From assembly GCA_020809425.1 (NCBI GenBank), contig JAGGDC010000002.1, positions 1-64,000 on the forward strand: a stretch of DNA of 64,000 nt. The letters are read 5' to 3'. The notes below the pieces were generated by a model. It searched no databases. It worked only from the letters and a program-made list of their open reading frames with translations, and was not told where the DNA came from. Position 1 is the first letter of the stretch, and every line of letters begins with the position of its first letter. The DNA comes from Candidatus Synoicihabitans palmerolidicus (GTDB lineage Bacteria > Verrucomicrobiota > Verrucomicrobiia > Opitutales > Opitutaceae). The position numbers and the translations under genes are program-made. Of the stretch, positions 55,739-64,000 are shown in pieces.

Positions 55739-55761
55739 TTTGTCACGTATTACGTGACAAA
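55739..55761. promoter_or_regulatory. perfect palindrome, candidate operator
   Basis: TTTGTCACGTA and TACGTGACAAA surround a single central T. It lies 26 bp upstream of the TPR gene start and 12 bp after the permease stop. The shape suits a dimeric repressor or activator site; a terminator is less likely because no T run follows. Confidence 0.5.
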
Positions 55762-55786
55762 TATTCCTATCCACCTCCCTAACATC

Positions 55787-56443
55787 ATGAAACGCATCCT
55801 GCTCGCCGGCCTCCTTGCCTCCCTGGCCCTTCCTCTCACCGCCGCCAACGATGCCGCCAATAAACTCGTGGCCGCAGCCCATGCTGTCCGCGAAACGGGC
55901 GATACCAAAACTGCCGTCAAACTTATGAAACAGGCCATCGCCGCCGACCCCACCGACGCGACTTTGCAGACCGACTACGCCAACCTGCTCACCGTCCGCA
56001 TCAACGAAGTTAACTTCATGGTAAAGGGCGCCATCGCCGGCAAAATGCTGAGCGCCTACCGAAAATCTGTAGAACTGGATCCCTATCACGTCGTTGGCTG
56101 GATCGGTCTATGCCGCTACTACTTGAACGCCCCTGCCATTGCTGGAGGCAGCGTCGACAAAGCCGAAACCTACGCCAAGGAAGTATTCGCAATCTTGCCG
56201 TCGCAGGGTGAAGTTGAATTTGCGTTGATTGCCGAAAAACGAGGTGATCTCGCCGCCGCCGCCGAACACTTCCGCACCGCCCTCTCCGTCCGTCCGGATC
56301 ACGGCGAAGCCCTCGCTGGGCTGAGCCGCGTTGGAGCAGACCAAGTCCGAATAACCCGCTCGCGCGGGTCCATCCCCTGCTTGACCGCGGTCGCATCCCA
56401 CTCGATGCGACCGCATCAAAGCTCCGGCACCGCGCCTACTTGA
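55787..56443 (+). CDS. secreted TPR-repeat protein
   Basis: 218 codons. Signal peptide RILLAGLLASLALPLTAA, then TPR-like helices (AVRETGDTKTAVKLMKQAIA, MLSAYRKSVELDPYHVVGWI, KRGDLAAAAEHFRTALSVRP). Probably periplasmic, protein-protein interaction role. The last 40 residues (after ALAGLSRV) do not look like TPR and overlap the end of lnt on the other strand, so a frameshift near 56335 is possible. Downstream of a strong palindrome that may regulate it. Confidence 0.7.
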   Translation: MKRILLAGLLASLALPLTAANDAANKLVAAAHAVRETGDTKTAVKLMKQAIAADPTDATLQTDYANLLTVRINEVNFMVKGAIAGKMLSAYRKSVELDPYHVVGWIGLCRYYLNAPAIAGGSVDKAETYAKEVFAILPSQGEVEFALIAEKRGDLAAAAEHFRTALSVRPDHGEALAGLSRVGADQVRITRSRGSIPCLTAVASHSMRPHQSSGTAPT

Positions 56444-58154
56444 CCGGCTTGCCAATGCGGATGAGAAAAAATCCCAGCATCACGAGACCGAAACAGGTCA
56501 AAACAAACCAGTCGCCAAACCTTACATAAAAACTCTGCCGGCCGATCCACCGCAGATCCCGCTCCACATCAACCGTGGCCGATCCCCTGAAGTAGATGGA
56601 GCCCTCCCGATCGACCGGTTTGGTCGAGACGACTTGGCGCACAGTGCCGTCCGCCGCCCGTCGTTTCACCTTCCGCAGCACGGCTCGCACCGTACCGAAT
56701 TCGTCGATCCAGCCGCTCCATCCCGCATTGCCAACCCGGAGGACTGGACGGCGTGTCTCCACGGCCCGCAACACGCTGTGCGCCGCGTGCTGCTCCGCCG
56801 CCCCGCTTTCGCCAAACCAAACGTCGTTGGTAAACACCACAAACAGGTCGATGTTTGCCTTCACGCTCTCCCTCGCCAACTGCGGGAACGTATCCTCGTA
56901 GCAGATCAACGGAGCGACCGCCAACGTCTGTCCATCTGCGTTAAAGATCAAGGGCTGGGGCGACGTTCCCGGTTCGAAATCCCCGCCCACCGGCACCACT
57001 TTTTCGAACCAACCCAACACCGATCGCATCGGCACAAATTCCCCAAACGGCACCAGTGTCCGCTTGGCATAGTAATTCGGATCCAGCCCTTGCTCGGCAT
57101 CGACGACAAAGGCTCCGTTATACCACCGATCCTCGCCGCCCTCATCCAACGGCAGCTCAATCGCAATCGATCCGAGCATGATGGGCGCCTTGGCCTGGGC
57201 CGCCGTAAACTCCACAAAATCCCGTACTGACGGGTCCCCGCCCACAATCGCCCAAGGCGTCACCGCTTCCGGCCACAATATCACATCCGCACGACGATCC
57301 GCGACCGTTTGGGTGGCCTGCTGCAACGTTTTCACGATGGCAGGCGCCTGAGTCTTATCCCACTTCACCTCCTGGGGCACATTCGGTTGCACAAACCCAA
57401 ACCGCGCCACCGGAGTGTGAAAATGGTAACGATTCACCGACTCCTGCACGTGCACGCTCAGACAGACCATGAGGCCAAACATTGCCAGGAAAAACTCCTG
57501 GCTCCGTTTCTGCATTCCTTTCAGTTCTTTCTCGAAAAACAACCGGTGCCCATACGCCGCGAAACCCAAATTTGTCAGCACGAGCACAAACGATATCCCG
57601 CCAGCTCCCGTAAACGCCGCAATCTGAATTACAGACGCGCGCTCCCACTGGCTCGCCGCTAATGGCAACCAGGGATACCCCGACAACAACCACGTGCGCG
57701 TCCACTCTATGATGACCCAAGCTCCGGCCATGCCAATGATCCCCAACAACCGATGAATCGTCGGTAAACCTCGCAGTCTCGGCACGCCCCACCACGCCAC
57801 GGCATACCAGGAGCCGACCCAAACTCCGACCACCGGGGCCAATAGGATAAACCCCGCCCAAGTCGCGTTGTGCAGCCACCACGTGAGGAAATACCACGCC
57901 GTGATTTGAGCACCTATCGTGACGCCCAAAAATAACTTCAACTTCGGCCACCGATACGCCCACAGGATCGCCGGCGCGAGACACACGTAGGCGGCCTCAG
58001 GCACTTCAAAGGGCGGAAACGCCACCACCGTTAGCAACACCGTGGTCAAAAACACCGCCACAGGTGCCAGCCACCCGCCATGGTGCTCCCAAAACGGGAT
58101 CGGCGGATTGTCGTAATCAGGAAAAGGCGGGAGATCTGAAGCGTCGTCTTTCAA
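56436..58154 (-). CDS. lnt: apolipoprotein N-acyltransferase
   Basis: 572 codons, inner-membrane enzyme that adds the third acyl chain to lipoproteins. N-terminal transmembrane helices (VAVFLTTVLLTVVAFPPFEV and others), then a nitrilase-fold periplasmic domain with the catalytic triad: Glu in VILWPEAVTPWAI, Lys in NYYAKRTLVPFGEF, Cys in APLICYEDTFPQLAR. A last transmembrane helix (WFVLTCFGLVMLGFFLIRIG) ends it. Intact. Divergent from the stator-like operon with 130 bp between. Confidence 0.95.
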   Translation of the reverse strand: MKDDASDLPPFPDYDNPPIPFWEHHGGWLAPVAVFLTTVLLTVVAFPPFEVPEAAYVCLAPAILWAYRWPKLKLFLGVTIGAQITAWYFLTWWLHNATWAGFILLAPVVGVWVGSWYAVAWWGVPRLRGLPTIHRLLGIIGMAGAWVIIEWTRTWLLSGYPWLPLAASQWERASVIQIAAFTGAGGISFVLVLTNLGFAAYGHRLFFEKELKGMQKRSQEFFLAMFGLMVCLSVHVQESVNRYHFHTPVARFGFVQPNVPQEVKWDKTQAPAIVKTLQQATQTVADRRADVILWPEAVTPWAIVGGDPSVRDFVEFTAAQAKAPIMLGSIAIELPLDEGGEDRWYNGAFVVDAEQGLDPNYYAKRTLVPFGEFVPMRSVLGWFEKVVPVGGDFEPGTSPQPLIFNADGQTLAVAPLICYEDTFPQLARESVKANIDLFVVFTNDVWFGESGAAEQHAAHSVLRAVETRRPVLRVGNAGWSGWIDEFGTVRAVLRKVKRRAADGTVRQVVSTKPVDREGSIYFRGSATVDVERDLRWIGRQSFYVRFGDWFVLTCFGLVMLGFFLIRIGKPVK

Positions 58155-58284
58155 AATGAAAACGACCGTCTAGGCACTCGCAGGCTAATGTTGCAACTGC
58201 AGGGTTCCCTTCCGCATGCCTTATCGCTTGCTGCCCCCCTGCCCCACAGGAACACTTCGGTGCCCTTCCCCATCCGCCTACCCC

Positions 58285-59663
58285 ATGCGTAATCTTCTCA
58301 AGTCCGCCCTCGTGGCGCTTGTAGCGACGGTCCTGCTGTGGCTGCTCCTTCGCTTCAGCGTCTCCACCGACGCTTGGTTCCATGCCTTTCTCTTCGAGCG
58401 TAGCCCGGTCCAATGGCTCAGCATCGCCATGTTCATCTTCGGTGCCGACATTCTCGTCGCCAAAGCTCGCCGCCTCGCCGCGGAGCAACGCTTCCTCGTC
58501 GGGGCACAATGGCAAACTTACCCCGACACGCCCACCAACGTGGTGCATCGGCGTATCTCGACAATCAGCGAAATGGCCCAGCACCACTCGCCTTCATTCA
58601 CCCAGGACGCCGCCAAGGACCTTGCCGCAGAAGACAACCAAGCCGTCAACGAGAGTTTCGTACTCCCCGCCGACGTCATCGGCATCCTGCCCCTCGTTGG
58701 GTTCTTTGGCACCGTCTGGGGACTCAGCCAAGGCCTCTACAACAACTTCGTGCTGCAAGGCGAGGACAGGCACCAACTCCTTCGCCAATGCCATCGGCAC
58801 GGCCTTCGATACCACCCTGCTCGCCCTATTCCTGGCCATCGCCCTTTCGATCGCCCAAAGCCTCCTGCGTCGCGCCGAACTTAGCCTGCTTGAAAAACTC
58901 AACCACTTCGTCGAAGACCAGCTCCTATCACTCGACGTCACGGGCACTTCCCCTGTCCCCGCCTCCAATGACCCGCGGATCTGGCTCGACGACATCGGCA
59001 TCGATCCCGCCGACCTCATTGGATTCTTCCGCACCAAGTTGGGCTCCATGTCGACCGATCTCACTGCCCTTTCCGCGACCAACATCAAACTCACCGCCGC
59101 CCTCGCCGAATTCAACCAAGCCCAAAAAGACGCCGCCTCCCACCCCGTCGGCCGACCCCACGCCTCAACTCGTCGCGCTCACCAGCGCCCTCCAGGAATC
59201 CTCCGCCCAGATCGCCACCGCCGCCCGCGACCAACTCGCAAAACTCACCCAACTCGAGTCGTTCACCTCCGAGGCGCATTCCGTCCGCCGCACCGAAGCA
59301 AAACAACACCTCGAGTCACTCACCGCGCTCACCGCCCAACTCGAAACCGCCCGCACCTCAACCACCGCAGCCCAAACCACGCTCCAGCAAACCGTGTCCG
59401 CCGCCGGCGAGAAAGTCTCGTCCCAAGTCCAGGAATCCTCGGCCGCCCAACAAGCCACCCTTACCGCCCTCCAACAACTTGCCACCGCGCAGCAGTCCAC
59501 CCTCGACGCCCTGGAGCAACACGCCGCCACTCACGCCGATACCCTCCACGCAGCCCAACACAACGCGGCCACCGCGCATCAAAAAACCCACGACTTGTTG
59601 AACCGCCCCAAGTCATTCACCGTCACCGAAGCTCCGGCCCGCGCCGATGAGCAACAGGCGTAA
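58285..59663 (+). pseudogene. MotA/TolQ/ExbB-like channel protein with long coiled-coil tail, frameshifted
   Basis: Two N-terminal transmembrane helices (SALVALVATVLLWLLLRF; WLSIAMFIFGADILVAK), a cytoplasmic loop, then two more with the family signature: DVIGILPLVGFFGTVWGLSQ and ANAIGTAFDTTLLALFLAIA. The C-terminal 200 residues are an Ala/Gln/Thr-rich coiled coil (HLESLTALTAQLETARTSTT). Frame breaks near 58768 and 59145. The channel-plus-long-tail layout resembles ZorA-type stators more than ordinary ExbB. First gene of a four-gene operon; overlaps the next gene by 14 bp. Confidence 0.75.
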
Positions 59664-60411
59664 ATCCCATTCCCGCGCCGCTCCGGCCGCTCCCGACCAA
59701 CCCGAACTCGGGCTGGTCTCCATTCCGCTGCTCTGCTGCCTGCTCGGTGCCGCCCTCTTCGTCTATGAATACGGGGGCAGCAAACCGACGCTCACCCACG
59801 AATTTCTGGAGCTGGAGGAACGGGTCGCGTCATCCGCTTACACCGCTCACACTCTGGACGAACGCGAACAAACCGCTGTCGAAAAACTTCGCCTCCTTGA
59901 AGCCGCCGCCCGCCTCGCCCGCCTCCAGGATGAACTCGCCGCCCTGCTCCGTCGCCATGCTCAACTCGAAGCCCAGCAACAGGACCTGATCGCACTCGAA
60001 CGCCTTGTGGCCGAAATCGCCGCCACTCGTCTTCGCATCCAGGACTTGCAGCTACAGCGCGACAAGGTCATCGCCGCCCGCCGGTCTGTGTTTGCTGGAT
60101 ACACCGGACCCTACCTGCTCATCGAATGTGTCGCTGGCGAAATCATCGTCCACCTCGAAGGTCAACACCTCAGCCTTGAACAACTCGCGAAGGGGCCTGC
60201 CTCTCTCTTGGCCGCCATAGATGCCGTCGGTTACGTCGCGATCGCCGTGCGCCCAGGAGGTTGGCAAAATGACTCGTTTGAAGCCGCCCAGAAACTCATC
60301 TACGGCCACATCGAAGCCGTCCGTGCTGGTACCGGACGCCAGATCTTTCGCACCGATTTCCCTCTCGATACCGACGAACCCATCGGGCCCTACCTGCCGC
60401 CTTCGGTCTGA
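59650..60411 (+). CDS. membrane-anchored coiled-coil protein of the stator-like operon
   Basis: 254 codons. Cytoplasmic basic N-terminus, one transmembrane helix at about residues 21-40 (LGLVSIPLLCCLLGAALFVY), a coiled coil at about 75-150 (RLARLQDELAALLRRHAQLE, LVAEIAATRLRIQDLQLQRD), and a globular domain of about 100 residues (YLLIECVAGEIIVHLEGQHL, VAIAVRPGGWQNDSFEAAQK). No OmpA peptidoglycan motif. No known family recognised. Starts inside the end of the channel gene and is followed by a TM protein 8 bp later. Confidence 0.7.
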   Translation, partial: SNRRKSHSRAAPAAPDQPELGLVSIPLLCCLLGAALFVYEYGGSKPTLTHEFLELEERVASSAYTAHTLDEREQTAVEKLRLLEAAARLARLQDELAALLRRHAQLEAQQQDLIALERLVAEIAATRLRIQDLQLQRDKVIAARRSVFAGYTGPYLLIECVAGEIIVHLEGQHLSLEQLAKGPASLLAAIDAVGYVAIAVRPGGWQNDSFEAAQKLIYGHIEAVRAGTGRQIFRTDFPLDTDEPIGPYLPPSV

Positions 60412-60419
60412 TCTCCGCC

Positions 60420-60710
60420 ATGGCTTCCTCCACCAAATTTCGTAATCTCATCTGCATGGCGGATCTGTTCTTCGCCCTAAGCGCCAGCTTGTTCCTGCTC
60501 AGCGCCATCGAGAATAAAACTTTGGAAGGCGAGGAACCTCTGGTTGATCGCGATCCCAATCCAGTCGAAATCGAACGCTCGATTCAACATCTCGAGCGTC
60601 AGACAGAAACCATTGAGGCTCAACTCCGCGCCATCGAGAACCTCAGCGAACGCCTGGATTTGTCTCCGTTCCCCACGTCCGATACGCCTGCCTCGAATTC
60701 AGCGCCATGA
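60420..60710 (+). CDS. short MotB/ExbD-like membrane protein
   Basis: 96 codons. A short N-terminus leads into one transmembrane helix that begins with an Asp (MADLFFALSASLFLLSAIEN, Asp15). An Asp at this place is the proton carrier in MotB, ExbD and ZorB. After it comes a coiled coil (ERSIQHLERQTETIEAQLRA) and a short tail; no peptidoglycan-binding domain. By position next to an ExbB/MotA-like channel it is the likely B subunit of a stator. The role is inferred from one motif and context. Confidence 0.6.
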   Translation: MASSTKFRNLICMADLFFALSASLFLLSAIENKTLEGEEPLVDRDPNPVEIERSIQHLERQTETIEAQLRAIENLSERLDLSPFPTSDTPASNSAP

Positions 60711-61549
60711 AGGTTTTCGTTTTCATGGTCTCATTGAGCACCGTCTTCGGCGCTCCCTTGCTCGCCCAGGAAGCCAGCCCTGCTCGCCCGCGTCAGGAAC
60801 TTTACCACGAGCTCGTGCAACGACATCTATCCGCCGAAGCACAGCTGTCTCAATCCGACACGGACCTCGCGCGCGTTGGAGCGCTCCTCTTGCGGTTCGA
60901 AACCGCCGACTTGAGTCTCCTGGCCCAACTTCAAACCGCCACCACGGAACGGGACCAACTACGCCTTTCCGTCGAAAAACTGGAACGCCTGCTCGCCCAA
61001 CTTCGCGAGCTGCTGAAACTCGACCCCGATTCCGTGCAAAAGGCCCTCGAACAAGCCCTCGCCGCCCGGGAGAAATTATTGATCGATGAAGCCAAGTTGC
61101 GCGAAGAGAGCAACGAACCGGAACCAGACCTCCTAATCTCCACCGCCATCTCCCTCGAGGGTATGGAGTCCCGCGCCTTCCTGCTCACCGGCGAGCGTAT
61201 CGCTCCGTTTAGTACCCCCTACTTCACCCAACAGCGCATCAAGGTCCGCCTGCGTGATCGCCGAGTCGTGGAACGGCCTCGTTATACTCGTGCAAACGAT
61301 GCCGGCCTCGTTGTCACCTCGGTATTGCCCGGCGGTCCCTTGCACGAGCTGGTTTCGTCGCCCGACTTCGACCGCGACCGCACCTATGTCACCCTCTGGG
61401 TCTGTGCCGACGCCATCGACGCCTACCACGTCGCGGTCAACTATCTCAAATTCCAAGGCGTGCGCTATAATTTGGTGCCCGACGTCGACCAACCTTGGAC
61501 CGCCCTTGATGACGAATCGCCCTTGGGCAACTGGGGCTACGAGGGCTGA
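60707..61549 (+). CDS. periplasmic coiled-coil protein of the stator-like operon
   Basis: 280 codons. Signal peptide MKVFVFMVSLSTVFGAPLLA with cleavage near AQ-EA, coiled coil at about 45-145 (LLAQLQTATTERDQLRLSVE, VQKALEQALAAREKLLIDEA), then a C-terminal domain of about 120 residues (RAFLLTGERIAPFSTPYFTQ, AYHVAVNYLKFQGVRYNLVP). Its start overlaps the stop of the B-like gene (ATGA). The C-terminal domain looks distantly like that of the second operon protein; function unknown. Confidence 0.65.
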   Translation: MKVFVFMVSLSTVFGAPLLAQEASPARPRQELYHELVQRHLSAEAQLSQSDTDLARVGALLLRFETADLSLLAQLQTATTERDQLRLSVEKLERLLAQLRELLKLDPDSVQKALEQALAAREKLLIDEAKLREESNEPEPDLLISTAISLEGMESRAFLLTGERIAPFSTPYFTQQRIKVRLRDRRVVERPRYTRANDAGLVVTSVLPGGPLHELVSSPDFDRDRTYVTLWVCADAIDAYHVAVNYLKFQGVRYNLVPDVDQPWTALDDESPLGNWGYEG

Positions 61550-61560
61550 AGGAGCCCTCG
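61538..61560 (+). terminator. hairpin after the stator-like operon
   Basis: CGAGGGCT pairs with AGCCCTCG around GAAGG, overlapping the last codons of the operon. It lacks a clear T run, so termination is plausible but unproven. Confidence 0.45.
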
Positions 61561-61648
61561 GTAATTTAATTACGAAGCCTCCACCAGCGCGATCAGCATC
61601 GCGGGGACCTGAGCCCCGCGAGTGTGCCGCCCGTGACCAACCGCCTGC

Positions 61649-64000
61649 TTACTTACCGTGACACTGCTTGTATTTCTTACCGCTTCCGCACGGGCACGGA
61701 TCATTCCGCCCCACTTTTGGCATCGCCTGGACCGGTTGCGGCTTCGGCATCGGTAACTTGAGCTCACGCTTGGGGCCTGGCGCGCCCGGCGCGCCCGTAG
61801 GCCCGCCTGTAGTGATCGTGGACCTAACCGATGCCTGCGAAGGCGGTTGTCCTCCCGGCGCCGGGGCATTTTCTGGCCCCTGAGTCTTCGCCCCTCGGCT
61901 GAGCAACTGCAGCATGTTCTCAAACGCCTGAATGTTCGAAGCACTGTGGAACAGGCCAGTGCAAATTTGGAGCCACACATTGGCCATCAACTCTTCAAAG
62001 TAGGTGAACGCCTCGCCCTTATATTCGACGAGCGGATCCTTTTGGCCGTAGCTGCGCAATCCTATGGCCCGGCGCAATTCTTCCATCTCGGTGAGATGCT
62101 CCTGCCAATGATGGTCGATCGCGTTGATGATCACATAACGCTCCCACGCCCCCAACGCTTCCGGCACTTCGACGGATTCCTTCACCTCGTAGGATTTTTT
62201 CACCCGTGCCAACAGGTCCGCCACGATCGCGTCGAACTGTTTGTCCTTCACGTCGGCCAAGTACACTCCAATCGGGAAGTGAGTATTGAGCCATTCCACC
62301 AAATTTTCCAAGGCCGAGTCTTCCGGCCCCGTTTTCTCGTCCAGTCCTGCCTTCTCCAAACGACTCACGAGCTCTTCCTCGACCTGCTCAAAAATCAAAG
62401 CCTTGGATCGCTCCGCGTGAATCGCTGCGTTCCGAATGCCGTAGATTACTTCACGCTGCTGATTCAGCACATCATCGTATTGCAGCAGGCGTTTACGTTG
62501 GGAGAAGTTCTGCTGTTCGACCTTCTTCTGCGCGCTCTCGATGGAACGGTTCAACAACGAATGCTCCAACTCCTCCCCCTCGCCCATGGATCCTTCCATG
62601 AGCCGCGAGGCCAGATTCCCCTGCAGAAAGAGACGCATCAAATTATCTTCCAGCGACAGGAAGAATTTCGTGGTGCCCGGATCGCCCTGACGGGAACAAC
62701 GGCCCCGCAACTGACGGTCAATACGACGCGATTCGTGGCGCTCCGTGCCGATCACATAGAGTCCGCCCTGTTCACGCACCCCTTCCCCCAGCTTAATATC
62801 AGTGCCCCGGCCCGCCATATTGGTGGCAATGGTCACGGAACCACGATGCCCCGCACGGGCCACAATGTCGGCTTCCTGCTCGTGGAACTTGGCGTTGAGC
62901 ACCGTGTGCACAATATTCGCCCGACGAAGCATGCGCGAAAGCACCTCGGAGGACTCGACCGAAACCGTGCCGACCAACACCGCCTGACCGCGTTTGTTCG
63001 CTTCGGCGATCTCCGCCACGACCGCATTGAACTTATCGCGACGGGTCTTGAAAATGGAATCGTTCTTATCCGCCCGGATATTCGGCTGATTCGTAGGGAT
63101 AACCTGAACTCCCAGACCATAAATTTCACTAAACTCCGTCGCCTCGGTCTCCGCCGTCCCCGTCATTCCAGCCAGCTTCTCATACATGCGGAAGTAATTC
63201 TGAATGGTCACCGTCGCATAGGTGCGAGTCTCTCGCTCGATGTTGACACCTTCCTTGGCCTCCACCGCTTGGTGCAATCCGTCCGACCAACGACGGCCCG
63301 GCATCACCCGACCCGTGTTTTCATCGACGATGTTCACTTTCCCGTCCTGCACCACGTATGCAACATCGCGCTCGTAAAGACAGTAAGCCCGCAGGAGTTG
63401 CGAGATCGCGTGAATTTCTTCCGACACCGCCGCGTAGGCTTGATGCGAAGCATTCTTCTTTTCCTCCTTCTGCTCCGGCGTCAGGCTGTTATCGCCGTCG
63501 ATCTGGGAATGCTCAATCGCGAGATCAGGTAAAACAAAGGCATCCGAATTATCAGGACGCAGGGTGTGGCGTCCGATTTCTGTGAGGTCGGATTGATGCT
63601 GACGCTCATCGATCGCGAAAAAGAGGTCCTCCTTGAGGCCGAACATCTCCACCTTCTGCATATCGGAGCTCATCTCCGTTTCCAACTTGTCCAAGGCCTT
63701 GCGAGCTGCCGGGACCTCCAGCACGCGCAAAAGCAGTTTGTTTTTAGGGTGACCGATCTTCACCTGCAGGAGTTTGCGCAAGGCCGCTTCACGTTCGTCC
63801 GCTGTCGCTGACTGGTTTTCAATCACCGGTTTGGCTTCCGAAACCAGACGATTACACAGCACGAGCTGCATGTTGACCAGTCGGTCCACCGTAGGACGCA
63901 ACCGCGTAAAGGGTTGCTCTCGTTCGATGGGCGCTGGGCCGGAAATAATCAACGGGATCCGCGCTTCATCGACCAAAATCGAGTCAATTTCGTCCACAAT
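61649..64000 (-). CDS. secA: protein translocase ATPase SecA, C-terminal part
   Basis: 784 codons to the right edge; the N-terminal ATPase motif lies outside. The Walker B region opens the fragment ([20 protein letters not shown]). Also seen: the second ATPase domain ([40 protein letters not shown]), the helical scaffold and wing domains ([40 protein letters not shown]), a Pro/Gly-rich linker and the zinc-binding tail [20 protein letters not shown] that contacts SecB and lipids. Drives protein export through SecYEG. Intact over 2.3 kb. Confidence 0.98.
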   Translation of the reverse strand: MVDEIDSILVDEARIPLIISGPAPIEREQPFTRLRPTVDRLVNMQLVLCNRLVSEAKPVIENQSATADEREAALRKLLQVKIGHPKNKLLLRVLEVPAARKALDKLETEMSSDMQKVEMFGLKEDLFFAIDERQHQSDLTEIGRHTLRPDNSDAFVLPDLAIEHSQIDGDNSLTPEQKEEKKNASHQAYAAVSEEIHAISQLLRAYCLYERDVAYVVQDGKVNIVDENTGRVMPGRRWSDGLHQAVEAKEGVNIERETRTYATVTIQNYFRMYEKLAGMTGTAETEATEFSEIYGLGVQVIPTNQPNIRADKNDSIFKTRRDKFNAVVAEIAEANKRGQAVLVGTVSVESSEVLSRMLRRANIVHTVLNAKFHEQEADIVARAGHRGSVTIATNMAGRGTDIKLGEGVREQGGLYVIGTERHESRRIDRQLRGRCSRQGDPGTTKFFLSLEDNLMRLFLQGNLASRLMEGSMGEGEELEHSLLNRSIESAQKKVEQQNFSQRKRLLQYDDVLNQQREVIYGIRNAAIHAERSKALIFEQVEEELVSRLEKAGLDEKTGPEDSALENLVEWLNTHFPIGVYLADVKDKQFDAIVADLLARVKKSYEVKESVEVPEALGAWERYVIINAIDHHWQEHLTEMEELRRAIGLRSYGQKDPLVEYKGEAFTYFEELMANVWLQICTGLFHSASNIQAFENMLQLLSRGAKTQGPENAPAPGGQPPSQASVRSTITTGGPTGAPGAPGPKRELKLPMPKPQPVQAMPKVGRNDPCPCGSGKKYKQCHGK

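Noticed and set aside
58285..61549. Annotation as a Zorya defence system
   Set aside because: No ZorC, ZorD or ZorE partner and no OmpA domain in the B-like protein; only the motor-like part is similar.
61847..63532. Plus-strand open frame of 561 codons
   Set aside because: Antisense shadow of secA; the minus-strand protein is unmistakable.

Overview
The window looks like a chromosomal piece of a high-GC Verrucomicrobiota bacterium of the Opitutaceae type. This is inferred from the mix of housekeeping genes, an orphan permease of the MacB/ADOP kind, DUF4097 and a trans-AT polyketide synthase; no 16S gene is present to prove it. Insertion sequences are dense and many accessory genes are broken, while most housekeeping genes are intact. 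A polyketide synthase beside IS elements in an eroding Opitutaceae-like genome recalls the uncultivated ascidian symbionts described as mandelalide and palmerolide producers (Candidatus Didemnitutus, Candidatus Synoicihabitans). That link is an inference to be tested, not an identification.

Layout, left part. 1-5798 (minus) is an AT-less PKS fragment: MT-like tail, ACP, KS, DH, KR, ACP, KS. It runs off the left edge, and at its 5' side it abuts a truncated IS3 element (5799-6302). 6640-6833 holds an IS4-type transposase remnant. 6847-8817 holds two related, frame-broken secreted proteins, followed by 139-bp tandem repeats (9003-9350) and a degraded stretch. 10931-13033 is a TIR-NB-ARC gene cut by two in-frame amber codons. 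A 1.8-kb IS (13143-14954) abuts an IS30 remnant. Then come the conserved genes xerC/D-type recombinase and mazG (minus) and trpC (plus).

Middle part. A second 1.8-kb IS (18176-20000) has landed beside a DUF4338 remnant. Enolase, a broken DUF4097 protein, and a minus-strand run (membrane-anchored protein, argA, dtd) follow. An IS30 copy carrying a nested 1.8-kb IS (25178-28299) truncates the first gene of an exopolysaccharide locus (28300-39957). That locus has two Wza-like export proteins, a GNAT, a nucleotidyltransferase-like protein, a glycosyltransferase, a WbaP-like sugar transferase, a hexapeptide-repeat protein, a complete partner-switching set (STAS, RsbW-like kinase, RsbU-like phosphatase), a receiver domain and an alkaline-phosphatase-superfamily protein. 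Nearly all of them are disrupted. One IS110 element lies inside this locus; a second, carrying an IS1634 insertion, follows purC. Both IS110 copies have a conserved, strongly folded 5' region that is a candidate bridge RNA.

Right part. A broken HDOD gene and broken cinA are followed by intact uvrC, an IS30 copy sitting on an inverted stub of another IS30, a LuxR tail, an IS630, an ABC permease interrupted by a third 1.8-kb IS with a 7-bp target duplication, a TPR protein behind a perfect palindrome, lnt, a four-gene operon that looks like a proton-driven stator (MotA/ExbB-like channel with a coiled-coil tail, a short MotB/ExbD-like subunit and two companions), and secA running off the right edge.

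The disruptions are mostly single-base indels, in-frame stops and 9-20-bp tandem duplications. They fall mainly in accessory genes and IS elements, which points to genome erosion, although uncorrected assembly errors are not excluded.
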